Notes: a model not told the origin generated them from the letters alone. A stretch of DNA of 64,000 nt from Blasia pusilla (GCA_050084515.1 CM114273.1:35340001-35404000), one strand, 5' to 3'; positions 37,778 to 50,313 are shown, counted from the stretch's first letter. Made by a program: numbers and translations.

Positions 37778-40700
37778 TCATATTGCATCCCCTAATACTG
37801 GTTGAGGGGGATGGTCCCCCTCATTGGTTTGCCATAACGCATACTCCGGCTCCAAGACACTTTGGATTGTGACCCGCATAACCCCATCTGGAATGTCTTT
37901 GCCATGACACTTATCAAGACCGGATATCCCTGTTATCACTCCATGAACAAGTATATGGCGAGGATTTATGTGTTCTATGAAGGAGATATCATCGCCTATC
38001 TGCAACTGCATGATCAAAGTATGATTAAATGGTTCCCAACCAGATTCTAACTTGAATGGGGAATATCACACATGTCTTCAGATGTCATATAAAAAATAAG
38101 CAACAAGCTTACAAACAACACTAATACTTGAAAATGACATGAGCATTAGCTCTTACCTTCTTCTTTTTTGCCTCCCCCCACTCGACTTAGGCTCGTTGTC
38201 ACGTCCTTCACTTCCAAAATCAGAGTGCACTTTGGATTTAGACTTCTTCTTCATTGGAGATGGTTTCACTAGCAAACCATCTTCAAGATTCTTTTCCAGC
38301 AGAATCTCTTGAGTCCTCCTCTTCTTTTGTGCCCCTAAATACATAACTTTTTTTCCAGATTTAATCATACAAGACAATGATCATATTTGAAATATCTGAA
38401 CTCTTTTTACAGCGATCAAGATCTGAATTTTTTTTACAGCAATCAGAAAATGCCTCAAGACCTGAATACGTGCTATTTTCCACACTAAAAAGATCAGATT
38501 GCTAAAACCTGAAACAAGCATCCATCAAGGAGAACCTTAAACTCTAACCAATTTTCGTAAGAGAGCATGTAGAAGAAAACTCACCCTTACGGTTGGAGTT
38601 CACCTCTCCACCCGGCTTTATCGGGGGGCTCATAATCTTCTCATTTCCTATTGGAAAGCATTAGAAGAAAGTGAAACACAAATTTATGGACAACTTCAAA
38701 TTGTAGCAAAATCAATATTCTCATTTATGAGTAGGATTCCCACTCCCACTTTGGCTTGAAAGATACTATAAGAAAACATGCACTAAGGTAAGAGTTTAGG
38801 ATACTTTTCCGACCCAATGTGGCCTCTCCATCACTTGAGCAGCCACTCAAAGGATCTTTGAATGTAGGCATAGTGTATGTCTTTCCTGCATGTCCAATCA
38901 ATTGAATATGAAGTCACATAAGATGAAGCATCGTAACCATTATTTGGTATCATACCTGAATAAAGGAAAGGTAGAAAACAAATTGGAGCACCGGTATCCA
39001 CACTACATACCTTTAGGAGACACATGAATCGAAGGAGTTGTCACAATGCGCACTCCTACACAAGTATGAATCCAAAATTATTAGTTTCTCTCAATGAACT
39101 AGAGCACATTCTTGTTGTAAACATGAAGGTGCCATTAATTTTGAGCTACATTTCAAAAGTCCCGTGACTAGGAAAGTTTAGGAAATACCTTGGTGGATGA
39201 GCTTGCCTCTCCACCTAACTTGATGGAGGGAGAAAATATCTTTTGATTCCCTGTAACAATATGGGAAGTCCATCATAAGTAACTAACCTAATTAAGTAAA
39301 AAAAAAATCTCAATAACTAACGTGAAATCTAAGAATTAGAGATATTTGATTACTTGAATTTCCTAACCATATTGTACATGGGCCCTCACGTGTGGCCTCT
39401 CTATCACTTGAGCCGCCACTAAGTGGATCTATATTTTGTAACGGCACTTGTCTCCTTCATGTCATACCCACACCCACATCTTCATACACAGTTTATAAAT
39501 CAACTACATTGCTGAATTCAAGGCAAGCACAAGAGCATGGAAACAACACTAATAAATTACCTTCCGGTTGGAAGGATTGCATATATAGTTGTATATTAAA
39601 GTACATAAGACAATAATAAATACTCAAATGAGGATTTGCCCAAGCATACAATGATTTCTTACAAATGGACATACCTTCTTGCACTTTAGACTCCGTCATG
39701 CGTGGTGTTGAGTGGGCATTGGAAGCCTCTTCCCCTATTGTCCTCCGTGCAAGATCTGCAACTATTTGGTGGTGGACAGATTGCAAATAGTTGGACACCT
39801 AAATCAACTAGGTGGACAGATTGCAAATAGTTGAACTAGGTGGACAGATTTGCAATCTGTCCACCTAGTTCTGCTGTGGTGGAACTTAACTCATGCCTTA
39901 AAAGCTTTACATCCTCTACCCATGGTTGCTCTTGCACCTCTAGTTGATCGATAACTTGTGAGTCCACGACATTCTGCAAAACATAAAGACATAGTGAAGA
40001 GGGTATAATGATTTAGCCTGTCAATGTACAAGCAGGTTTAAATAAATACTTCCAAGTAACATGAATGCTTCATGTTCCATGCTATACCACTCAAGGATGG
40101 ACCTTATCTTTGAGCCCCCACTGAAACGTGTAGTACTTCGCAAATCCCTCTCATTCTGAGTTTTTGTTGTCCCCCCCTCCTACAAGCCAACTCAACATTG
40201 TAAGAATCTAAGAAATGTACCTAATGTAAAAAAAAGTACATGTTTTATCTTTCTTTACTCCATTTGGTTGGAATGAATACACCCATAGTTGTGTATTGAA
40301 GTAGATTAACAATAAGATTATAGTGGAAGTAAGGAACATCATCTCAAACAAGGAGTTGCAAAGAACATTTACAACCCCAATCCTCACACCTTAACACCTA
40401 ACCGTCCATTGGGATTCGGATTCTCCACCTTGCCCCTTATTGATTTCATTACTTCAGCTTTCATCTTGGATGCATCGGAAAACCAGTAGTCTACAAGGCG
40501 TTCCCATTCTACAGGCTTATGATCGGGGTGACATTTCACCGCACGATGCTCCTCCTCGCTCTTGAAGTAAGTCTTCAACATGTATCTCTTAGTCTTCAGT
40601 AAAGAAGACATATTCTTCCTTAATCAATCCGGGTTTAACTTGGATGTACCAACATACTCCCAAGCCATGTCCATATGATTGCGGAAGGTGGCCATGCAAA

Positions 40701-42704
40701 TACTATCTTGTTTATCTATGTCCACATATGAGATATCTAAGTAACGCATCGTCCATACCTTTACATCACTCAACCATGCCTCATAACCAGAGGCCGCATT
40801 ATCGGCCCATCTAGTCTCCAATAACTCACATCTGGGTCGAAGATGGGCCTTGTTCCGCACTGAGGCCTCTTTGTTCCAAAGGTCACGCTTTGTACGGCGA
40901 TGGCCATATCCTTGCTTCTCTTCTTTCACATTAGAACACTCGTCATATAATTAGAAAGGTGTTAGGACTCTATGCTACTAGATACTTAGGAGAAGTTCAT
41001 TTATAAAAATTCACTGTGGGAAGGAGAGGTTCAAGGGGAGATGGGAGCCAACATCCATTTTACATCTTCAAGAAAATTCATAAATGTAGAACAAGATATC
41101 TAAATCCCCACTTCCAGAAGTGTGAATCCCGCCAACTATAGATGGAGTATTTTCTGGTGCAATGGGAGTCATACATGATTGACTTCTACTCGGTGGACCC
41201 CTAAACATCTGCACAAGAAGAAGCGATTGGAGATCATCTGAAATCTACAATTGAATGGAAGATATATGAAATCATAACCAATTACAGGTTATGGCAAAGA
41301 TATTGAATTCAACACCTTACCAAAGGCCCTTCCAATTCTCTTAGAGATGGAACCTATTCATGCAGAGGAATATTAGAGGAGAATAAATCACAAATACATT
41401 CAGACATGGTAAAGTCATGTGAAATGAATAAAAATGAATCTAATTAAGTACTCATTAAATGTCATTGAGGGCAACTCTCAAGGGGATATCTGCGCTCTCC
41501 ATGCCTCCAATCTTCTACTACAACACGTGGTACATGGTTGTAGGAACCTGGTCTCTATGATTCACCCTAGGGGATGAATGATCCCACATAAATCTATGTC
41601 TTGACATGCCCCCAACATACCTCTTTGCATCTCTTGCATGGAGACCTCTCTCATCCATGGGTTGAGAGTCCTGCTCTCGAGATCTTCCATACACATTGGG
41701 AGGGGGTTGGTTGTACCATCCACCCCAAGGAGGACCACCCCACAAGTGGCCTCCTCTCCAACTTTGAGTCACCCATGGAGGTTCATGGGACATATTGTCC
41801 CTGTCTAAGCGTGGAGGGGGGTGTATATGCATCCCTTCTTTAACAAAATTTTGTTGGACTTTAGATCTTTGTCTCTCTACACTATCAACATGAACTCCTT
41901 TCATATATTATGATCCCTATACACAGTAAAGAGATCAATTTAATCAGCAAACAAGGTAGGATCATAGAAAGAATACTCATATAAAGTATCTCCTACTACA
42001 AATCAATGTCAATCAATTGATTAATATGGATAATCCTATAATCCGGTACTTACACGATCAGGTGAATTTGAATGGGACACATTGTCTTCATCTGATGTAT
42101 ATCCCATTGGTTCCTTCTCAGATTTCCTATCTGAGAAATCTGGTATATTTAGGGTCTTCTTGAGGCGTGCACTTTGTCGGAAAAGGCTTACCACATTTGG
42201 AGCAACATGAATCTTTTTTGCTAGTTGCCTCTTTTATTGAATTGCTCCATTATTATCCATGTTTCACAATTAGTTCAATAAACATGAAATGATTCATTCC
42301 ACGCCATGAGTAATCATGTGTTCTCCTCATTTCACCAGAAATCACTATGAAATTTACTTGCACTAACTTAAAGCCACTAAAGGATCCCCCAACCATATAT
42401 ACTAGGCCAAGAAAATATACTTCAATTGGCAGTTCTCAAAAAGAACTCTCTCCATCTCTTTCCTTCTCTGAATGTTACGTTCACGATTCTTCTCGTAGGC
42501 CGTGCTAGTATCCTCCATCTCATTATCAATGGGACCATCTACATCACGGACCTCATGGTTGGAGTCTCTTGAGGCCTCAACCTCCTTTGTCTTCTCATGA
42601 CTATGCACACTAGATTTTTGGTTCTTCTCACATTGGACTCCTACTTCACCTTGTCTATTGGAATAATCACTCTCTGCAAGAGCTGGCTCCATATCCCTAC
42701 ACAA
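37778..42704 (-). pseudogene. CACTA second gene, Transposase_24 (TNP1-like) protein, multi-exon
   Basis: Coding blocks on the minus strand in order: an acidic N-terminus ending YEKNRERNIQRRKEMER (42402-42704); VAPNVVSLFRQSARLKKTLN (about 42150); a Gly/Trp/Pro-rich stretch (41518-41904, HLWGGPPWGGWYNQPPP); the conserved domain (40624-40929 and 40384-40611, with TYFKSEEEH ... PVEWERLVDYWFS, typical of Pfam Transposase_24); a linker (39493-39798); duplicated small exons (39.4-38.6 kb); a Lys-rich block (38153-38377); and a C-terminal domain (37778-38017, CHGKDIPDGVMRVTI). The family binds the element's subterminal repeats. Exon borders were judged by eye. Some frames seem open, but I could not show that the whole gene is intact. 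Confidence 0.75.
39833..39871. repeat. Perfect hairpin, 18-bp stem, 3-base loop
   Basis: GAACTAGGTGGACAGATT is followed by TGC and its exact reverse complement. The left arm is also part of a direct repeat starting near 39809 (aactaggtggacagattgc), so it arose by local duplication and inversion inside the CACTA second gene. Confidence 0.9.
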
Positions 42705-42835
42705 ATATAGCTCTCAAGTTGTGTGAAGGAAAAAAATGTTTATCAAATGGTTCAACCCCACAAGAACTAAAAAACACATACACACAACACGCATAACTAT
42801 GGACTTCTAGTTTATCTAATCGATGAGATCCTGAT

Positions 42836-44668
42836 CTAATTGCTAAGATCCTTATCTGATTTATCCCCATCGTTGTCCATGCTCTGCAAAACTTCCACTA
42901 CATATACTTGGCCAAAATATGATTGAGCTATGGCAACTTCAGCGTCATTTAGGTCAATGGCACCGAGAGTATTGATATGGGGCAAATGTCTCTCCAACAA
43001 AGAAGTCACCTCCAGGCCATGATATTCACCACTCTCCTCCTTATCCCAATTCACATATGTCGAATCTGCAAAGCTACGGCAAGACCTTGCTTCTTTCCTA
43101 AATACTACTCTCCACGCACCTCCGTCACCCGGATCTCTAGAGAAAACCTATTCTACTTGTGAAGGAAACACAAAAGGCTGGTGGTGAAGTGGCTCATTAT
43201 CATTTAGGTTAGCAAGAAGAAAACCCTCCTCGTCTCGTTTCATGGGTGGGTGCCTAGAGGCCCAGTCTGCTCTAACCCATCTACCTCTTATTAGATTGAG
43301 AGGTTGCCCTATAATCTGGTAGTCAAAGGCTAAGATATCAACTAAAACATCCACATATGAATAAGCACTATATGAGTTCAATCTCCCCCCCTCGTCATCC
43401 AAAAATACGGCTCATATACCACAATTATAAGTTGAGAAACTTAATCCTCCACTCCCTTCCACCCTATAATGATTACCGTAAGCTTTCATACTCTTGTAGG
43501 AGAGCACTTAAGAAGTAGGAGGTATGGAGAGAGCAAATGCCTCTTCATCAAGCTTCTCAAGGTTCCCTCATGCGGCTTCCACAATAGCTAGACGAACCCA
43601 ATCTTGGAAGGACATATTGTTAATTTCACTCTCTTCATAAATCCTATAAAATTCAATGGACAATGAATATTAGTTTAGAGTAAGGAACTACCAACATAAA
43701 AAAATTGAACCTTCTGTATATGCCATATCTGATACTCCAATCAGCAAACAAACACAAGGATAGAGATAAGATGCATATACCCTACCTATACCACTTCTCC
43801 ATGCATTGAGTGTTGCGTAGTATATAGTTGTGCGCCAAGACTAAAAGGTCTCACGAAAGTGTGATGGTTGTTGCTGCACCTTCCAATTCCTCTCCAACCA
43901 CCCCTGCTTCCTCTCCATCGTCCCATACTCGAGTTTGGACATGTTCAAACCTTCTCATATATTCCGTTAAAGACATATTCCTTGGCCATACATCCTTCAG
44001 GGCGTGCCTTTGACCTCACATACATTTTCATCACTCCCATGTATCTCTCAAAAGGATACATCCATCGACATGCTAGTGGGCCACAAATTTCTAACTCCTC
44101 TATAACATAGAGGAGAAGATGAGTCATTACATCAAAGAATGCAGGTGAGAAGTGCATTTCCAAAAAGCATAGAGTGACCACAATATCTTCATGCAGCTTC
44201 TCATAGCGAGAAGGATCCCACACCTTCATTGAAATGTTCCTAAGGACCCTGCTTAGCCTCATGATAGTCCTAACCTCTTCACTCATGAGCCTTCATAGGC
44301 AATATGGAAAAATCTGATGAATGAAGACATGGTAATCATGAGACTTCATGTTACCCAACTTTTTCCTAACAACATGTTTCTCCAACTCACCACAGTAGCC
44401 AGAAGGCACTTTCAATGCCTCAACCCTTCCAAGAAATGTTGTCAATTCCAAGGGAGATAGGACATACTTAGCCATAGGTTTAACAAGACCCCTCTCCTTT
44501 GTAGGGTGGGGTCATAGCCATAAGTGAGGTCTGATTCCGCATTTTTCCAAGTCTCGTCTAACTTTCAGTGTATCCTTCATCCCCATAATTGTTTTCAAAA
44601 ATTTGTCAACTATATTCTTCTCCACATACATCATATCGATTGTATGTCTGATAAGGAGGTGGTAGGAA
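42836..44668 (-). pseudogene. CACTA TNP2 transposase, C-terminal remnant (DUF4218 and DUF4216)
   Basis: From the right: RHTIDMMYVEKNIVDKFL (44640), the block that follows the TNP2 catalytic core; then GNMKSHDYHVFIHQIFPYCL (44300-44360); DUF4218 (43945-44286: HFSPAFFDVMTHLLLYV, CRWMYPFERYMG, KARPEGCMA); and DUF4216 (43402-42836: GRWVRADWASRHPP, DEEGFLLANL, HQPFVFPSQVE then a stop, VFSRDPGDGGAWRVVF). Stops and frame changes show decay. The DDE catalytic part upstream is missing. The homology begins sharply at about 44668. Confidence 0.85.
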
Positions 44669-44795
44669 ATAACAAAGAATTACCAATTAAGAAGAACTTA
44701 CTAGAAGCATCATAAGGATTCTTCAATCACAGAAATAGAAGCTTTTACATTTAAAACACTATTGATTTATGTTGGATACTCTCCAACAAGGTAGG

Positions 44796-45257
44796 TCAAA
44801 AACTTATCCCTTCCCAAAAATTAATGTACTCTAAACGTACTTTGACACTTTTCCCACCGACCTCAATTGCATACTTTAAAAAACGAACCAATTTTGTAAC
44901 ATTTACATCAGTATCTATCCCAATAGCCATTCCTTGCTTATTGTGGCATATATGAAGAGTGACCTTACCAACCACCCTGACCATTATCCAGGCAAGTAAA
45001 GAGTATCTATCATCATGGCGGAGAATAACATCAATGAACCTAACATAGAAATGATGCTCTGTCACGTCAAATAATGTTCTCTTCCCAACCCTATAACCAT
45101 TGGCATGGTCATTTCCTCTGGAATCATCAATCAAGTGCAAAATCCTTACCCGTACAAGGATTGGAAGAGCCAAGTTCTGATCAAATATCCCTAAAGGCCT
45201 ACTCTTATGCAATATCTTCTTCTTCAAATCCACCGAAAGATCACGAAGCCTCAACAA
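44796..45257 (-). CDS. Open frame, 153 aa, unrecognised
   Basis: A fairly long uninterrupted frame for this AT-rich region, basic and hydrophobic (LRLRDLSVDLKKKILHKSRP, HFYVRFIDVILRHDDRYSLL, AWIMVRVVGKVTLHICHNKQ). It lies between the truncated CACTA transposase and a CT microsatellite. It does not match TNP2 or the Helitron helicase that I can see. The alternating beta-like pattern could fit a small beta-barrel domain, but this is a guess. Confidence 0.3.
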   Translation of the reverse strand: MLRLRDLSVDLKKKILHKSRPLGIFDQNLALPILVRVRILHLIDDSRGNDHANGYRVGKRTLFDVTEHHFYVRFIDVILRHDDRYSLLAWIMVRVVGKVTLHICHNKQGMAIGIDTDVNVTKLVRFLKYAIEVGGKSVKVRLEYINFWEGISF

Positions 45258-45468
45258 AAAAATTATGAATCACAGAGTCTTCGAGAAGGTAAGTTTCCCT
45301 CCATAATCAGAGGCTATTTCTTAGCCTTTCCTAAGAAACTTGAAATAGATAATTTTGCAGAGCTTGCTGGTGAGAGTTCTTTAAAGCTACCTACGGATAA
45401 ATTAAACATCAAAGAGCTATGTTAGAAGAAACAATGCACGAAAAAAGAAGAAAACTAATCCCTTATTC

Positions 45469-45471
<3 letters not shown>

Positions 45472-45533
<62 letters not shown>
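45472..45533. repeat. (TC)n microsatellite, about 31 units
   Basis: Pure dinucleotide tract of about 62 bases immediately before a LINE scrap. Confidence 0.95.
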
Positions 45534-45537
<4 letters not shown>

Positions 45538-45539
45538 CA

Positions 45540-45625
45540 CTGACCTCTCTCTTTTGACGGTAAATCCTGAGAAGGGAGAACTGAAGAACTATTTACGGAG
45601 AACCCCTTGCTTGGGAACCCGATGA
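45540..45625 (+). pseudogene. LINE fragment, C-terminal region
   Basis: The plus strand reads TDLSLLTVNPEKGELKNYLR, then a one-base frameshift and the codons for a TPCLGTR-like tail. This matches SDLSLLTVYPEKAELTNYLR in the LINE at 32.9 kb at both DNA and protein level. It is only about 85 bp long. Confidence 0.75.
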
Positions 45626-45629
45626 ATTG

Positions 45630-47265
45630 CTATTTTCTCACAGTAGAACAACAAATTGAATACTGCAAAATTTAAGTCACACATTGAAATTAACAACTTC
45701 AATATCTGAGAACAACACTCTTACTACATGCACATAACAACAAGATAGTCTTGAAGGTGAGAACATGAAAAAGAAAATTAGGAATTGGCACATGCATTTT
45801 GCAATAAGATCCATGCGACTATAACATTTTCGTAGAGCTGAAAATAACATAATAGAGGATAAACATGTAGATACAAAACAGTGTATTTAGTGTGCAATGA
45901 ACAATAAATTCACCATGAGTTCATAAGAGAAGTCCGTATGAAGAAATACGTGTGTAGTTGCTGATATAATAACAACAATAGAAAATCGACAAGTTATAAA
46001 AGTGTAGTATGAAAAATAAATATATATAGTACCCGCACAAGTTCACACTTGGTTGTCAAAATTGATGCAATTATCCAACAAAGCTCACTGGGGGATTATG
46101 GTAAAGTTTCATTGTGGTACACCATACTAGGAATAGAAGACCCATTTCTAGGCTGGTTCAAAGTAGGTACATTCTTGTTATCAAGTGGTGGCTACAAGTC
46201 TTTGCTCTGCACCTAATCTTTCTATTCATGTGAGAATTTTTTTGAGCCCGTGGAGAAGTCTGAAATGGAACCGTTTTCCATTGCAGACCTCATTTGGGAA
46301 AGTAGATGATACGCTTTTGTAGATGTGAGGTCCACCAGAATATCAAGTGATAGGCGCATTAGAATGCACAACTCTTGAATTTGGTTTGGCTGTATGCCAC
46401 CAGTAGAGCGTTTATACTGAATGGAAGTCTGAGATCTACTTAGCTCATTTTCATCAAACGACAACCCTCTGTACTTCATCACCTCTGTATGAATTCCTAA
46501 AAAACAGACAATTCATATGTTCAATAAATAAGGGATGGCATCACAAAATTTTTGTGCTTAATCGAAGAAGAGAAGAAAACAACGGCGGTGGAAAAAAAAT
46601 GACGTGCCTATAGTAGGGGGCTGTTTTGTGATCTCCCGAAATGTGGAAGCCCACATCTTATGTTCATTGATCATCCAACTCATTTGTCGATTAGTAGTCC
46701 TAGTGGTCCCAATGATCGTATGTAAGGCCAAGGTTGTTAGCATATATGAGTTGAGCTTCTGTTGGGGGCACGAATTGGACAAGGTTGTCTTCTGGAAGAT
46801 GGAGCATATGGTTAAGTATCATCCTTGCAAAGTCAATGTGTGTTCTTGGCACCTGTTGCAACTAAGTTAGCAATTGTATACAATTTTAGAATACAAAAAA
46901 TAAAATAAGAGTTGATATGTTGCCTGTGCTTGTTGTGCACACTATAGGCGGAGAGAATCAAAGCTAGTGGGGCAGTCTTCATATGCATATGTGTCTACAT
47001 TGTCGTCACTTATCAAAATTGGGTTCTGTTGAGTAGCATCTGCAGCAGTTGGTGTCCTGGTGGATCCATCACTATTAGGGTCTCCCACCACTGCATCTTT
47101 TCCACTGGCCTTTTGAGTACTTTCATAAGATGACATTCTTCAAAACAAGAAAGAGTTAGAGGGAAAGTAGACTAAGCTGCAAAGTTATTATGTCCGAAAA
47201 CTTGAAAATCGGAGGGCTTAATTTTGACCATAATTCTCAACTAAGATCTGAACTTAACTCTTGAT
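45630..47265. other. AT-rich DNA between LINE scrap and second Helitron, small open frames only
   Basis: Minus-strand frames at 46222-46482 (86 aa), 46558-46782 (74 aa) and 46942-47136 (64 aa, NPILISDDNVDTYAYEDCPT) may be remains of an accessory gene placed after the Helitron helicase, but I cannot identify any of them. Confidence 0.35.
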
Positions 47266-47269
47266 AACA

Positions 47270-50200
47270 TCACATATAGAAGTCCAGGAGCAAACACTTG
47301 ATCACAAGTAGACACTTTCCTGAAACAATAAGTCCTTGACTTTTATGACCCGTAATTGCATAACCTAGTATTAGTGGAAACGACTGTTTAGTAAACTTCT
47401 CACTTGGTCCATACCTCAAGGTGCAAAAATTGGATCTTCTTACCCTTACCATTACACCATTTGAATGCAACTTCACAACAATTGTAGTAAGTGAACCTTC
47501 CTTAAACACTAAATCAATGAAAGTTGTTGAGGAGCCATTAGCTGCGTGCCTCTTCAAATCGATGTTAGATGTTAATAGAACCTTGTAGCCAACAACAATG
47601 AACTGATCTTATGAAAATTGTTATCTGATGATCACTCTCTGAGCTCTGAAATAGGGAAGGGGGGGGGGAGCATATGTTGTGAATTTGACTAGAAGAATGT
47701 TGCACTTGCCAAATACTTGTCTCAAAGCGATAAGATTAAATGTGTTTACATCATCTCGATGCGTACAAATAACCTGCGTGCCATCAATAATGAAGTCCAT
47801 TGCAACATCTTCTTCTACAATGTAGTCCCCTAGGTATAAGTCAATTTGTTGTTGGTCGAGAAGCTGATTTCTTATTAATCCCAAGAATTGAGGAAAATCG
47901 GCATCACCACCATGTCTCATGGGAGTAGACAATCTGAAGTTCTCAATATTTGTGTAAAATGGTGCATATGTGATATGATAGAGCAAGCACAATGAATGTG
48001 ACACGTGATGAGAAACAGGCGGGAGTCTGCAAAGATCCCCTAGTAAGACAACCAGCTTAGAGGAGAACGTGCTATGATTTACACATGGCGCAACCTAGTT
48101 TAGTCTCATTGCAAATATCTGCAAGAGACGGGGCATGAGCATGGAACATTCATCTATGACTACAATTATAGATTTCTTTAATTTAATTTACTATTCTGAT
48201 GTCACGTGCATTGTTGGTAGGTCCCCCCTCAACGGAATAACAAAGGCAACATGCACTCTAGTGGCTTTGTCGTGCAAACGGGTTGCGGAAATACCAAAAG
48301 TTGTTGTGAACAATGTACGTATTTGAAGAGGTGAATTCCTAGTATTTATGCATGAATTAGATGAAGAACGTTTTCCCACAACCTCGGGTACCAGTGAGAA
48401 AAACTAGGCCATATGTCCTCTCCTTCAACAAATGGAACAGTTGCCTTTGCTCTTGGTTTAACTCGTTAATATTGAATGTTTGTTGAGCTGGAGAACTGGG
48501 GGCAGACAGGGTATTCATAGGTGGATTATCAAGAAGATAAGACAAATCAGGGAGAATCTCAGTGTCAAACTGAAGTATGGGTCAAGTACAACCATCACTT
48601 TTGATAGCATTTCAACAGTGTGCACATGACTCCACATGTTGTCAGATGCGTGCCTCTTTATCTCATCAATAATGCATGTTTGAGTAAAAAAATGGCTTTG
48701 TGAATACACTCGTGTAAGCATGTCTATCTTGGAGAGTTGGAGGCCATGATTTCTGATTCACATCTGAAAGTGATCCATGTTAACAAACACATGTAAAAAA
48801 GCTCATTCCACTAGTGCAGTGGATGATACTCGTTGAATCTTACAAGTTTATCCTATAGACTTAGTTTCCAATTAAGTAAAGCTAACAAATTTAGTAGTAT
48901 GTTTTATTTTATATTTCATCAAATGATGTTTCTGCCAATACTAAAAAAATTTTAAAGTTAGTTAACGATAGTGGACAGCTATAATACAATATTGTCGAGT
49001 GTATACAAAGTGTTGTAGAATTTTTATAAAGGACAGTTCGTGTGTGCGGAGGACTAGAGTCCACATAATCTATAGTAGCAGACCTCTAAATAATTGGGAT
49101 TTGCAATGCTGTCAATGCCGCTTCAATAGAAGATACATTTTTGTTAAAGGCAACTTCTAAAATTAGGCGTAGTTTAAATTGATTCAGCCCCTCTAATCCC
49201 AAGTATATGGAATTTTCAGTATTTTTATCTAGGGCACCCAACGTCTCACACTTAAGTGCATATTTCAGCAGGTAAAAGGACCATTCAACATTTTTCACAT
49301 GGTGGAGGCCTAGGTTCATGTGCGCTCCCCATAGTAGGAGGATTTCTGAGTGGTAAGGAACAACATTACAATGTTGGTGACCTAGACGATAATAGCTCCA
49401 TTTGGAGGTATGTGAATCTATGGCCGGCTCAGTTTCATAGTTTATTGGTGCTGGAAAACCAAGTTGACAGTAGGGTGCATGCAATGAGGTGCGATTCGCC
49501 ATACACACACCTTTTTCACACACGTGAATCTGCTAAGTAACAACATACTTGTGCAGCAATTGAGTAGAACAAGGTGATATTGAACTTGGTAATGGGGAAG
49601 CAATCTCAGGTATGTAGCCACAGATTTCAGAGCCAACCATGACCCTGCAACTCATATCGCACTAAGTAGTTAACTACTCGCCCTAAAATGTTGTGTCCAC
49701 CAAGAATGTACTCATTCAAGAAGAGTTTAAGGCAAGTATGATATAATACAACGCACTCTTTTGGGGCATCCCTCCAAGTGAAGAAGGGATTAAACCTCGT
49801 GATCAATGACTTTATATGATCTATCTCCACCCATTTGGTTTCAGATACCTCATCCGAAGTTAAGGTGAGAAAGAAATGTGGCATTCCCCATTTTCTAACC
49901 ATAGTTTTTAGATCTTTTAGGTGTTTCCTGTGCCATGCGGGACTACCTGGAGTATGTGCACTGATACTGTATTTTGAAAGGTGACCATACAAGTCTTCCT
50001 CAAGTAACTCATGATGTTCTCATTTTAGTTTATCCAATTCCCTGGTAAGAACATAACTACGCATGGAGGACGCCAATGCAATTGACTGTCTTAGTTGATG
50101 CATGATAAGTGAGTAGGGCTTATACAAGGTGAATACACTAAATAATTGTTTCATCCAAGATCTTATGTAGTCAGCAAAGGAGGTGTGGCTTGAGTAAAAT

Positions 50201-50313
50201 CCTCTTAGGTAAGGAAACAAGAATGGAAACAGACCTATCTCAATAGTGAGTTTAGAATCAGGTGAGATCCCATGGATATCACTTAGGAAATCTTCTCGGC
50301 CAACAACACACAC
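47270..50313 (-). pseudogene. Second Helitron Rep-helicase, different lineage, degenerate
   Basis: Minus-strand blocks in order: LFPFLFPYLRGFYSSHTSFA and LFSVFTLYKPYSLIMHQLRQ (50020-50313); the Rep N-terminal region PHFFLTLTSDEVSETKW (49627-49992); GHQHCNVVPYHSEILLLWGA and WSFYLLKYALKCETLGALD (49086-49523), the region holding the Rep tyrosines; the helicase Walker A FLTGTRGCGKTFF (48370); YLGDYIVEEDVAMDFI (47800); and a C-terminal ILGYAITGHKSQGLIVSGK (47350). The expected HUH motif falls where the frame breaks (YELQGHGWL then stop at about 49640), so it is lost. The wording differs throughout from the Helitron at 13-18 kb, indicating another Helitron lineage. Termini were not found. Confidence 0.82.

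Larger units (their letters stand above)
35962..44668 (-). mobile_element. CACTA (En/Spm-type) transposon, truncated at its gene-proximal end
   Basis: The left terminus reads CACTAGAAGGAAAAGGTGTT, matching the plant CACTA terminal inverted repeat style (CACTACAAGAAAAA...). It is followed by over 1.2 kb of AGTCAT-type subterminal repeats. Two minus-strand genes follow in the usual order for this family: TNP2-type transposase (remnants 42836-44668) and a second gene with a Transposase_24 domain (37778-42704). The N-terminal two thirds of TNP2, the other terminal repeat and the second set of subterminal repeats are not found. The homology stops abruptly at about 44668, so the element has been cut there. 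Confidence 0.85.

Noticed and set aside
44700-50000. Second CACTA terminus
   Set aside because: No reverse complement of CACTAGAAGGAAAAGG and no AGTCAT array was found to the right of the transposase remnant, so no right boundary was called.
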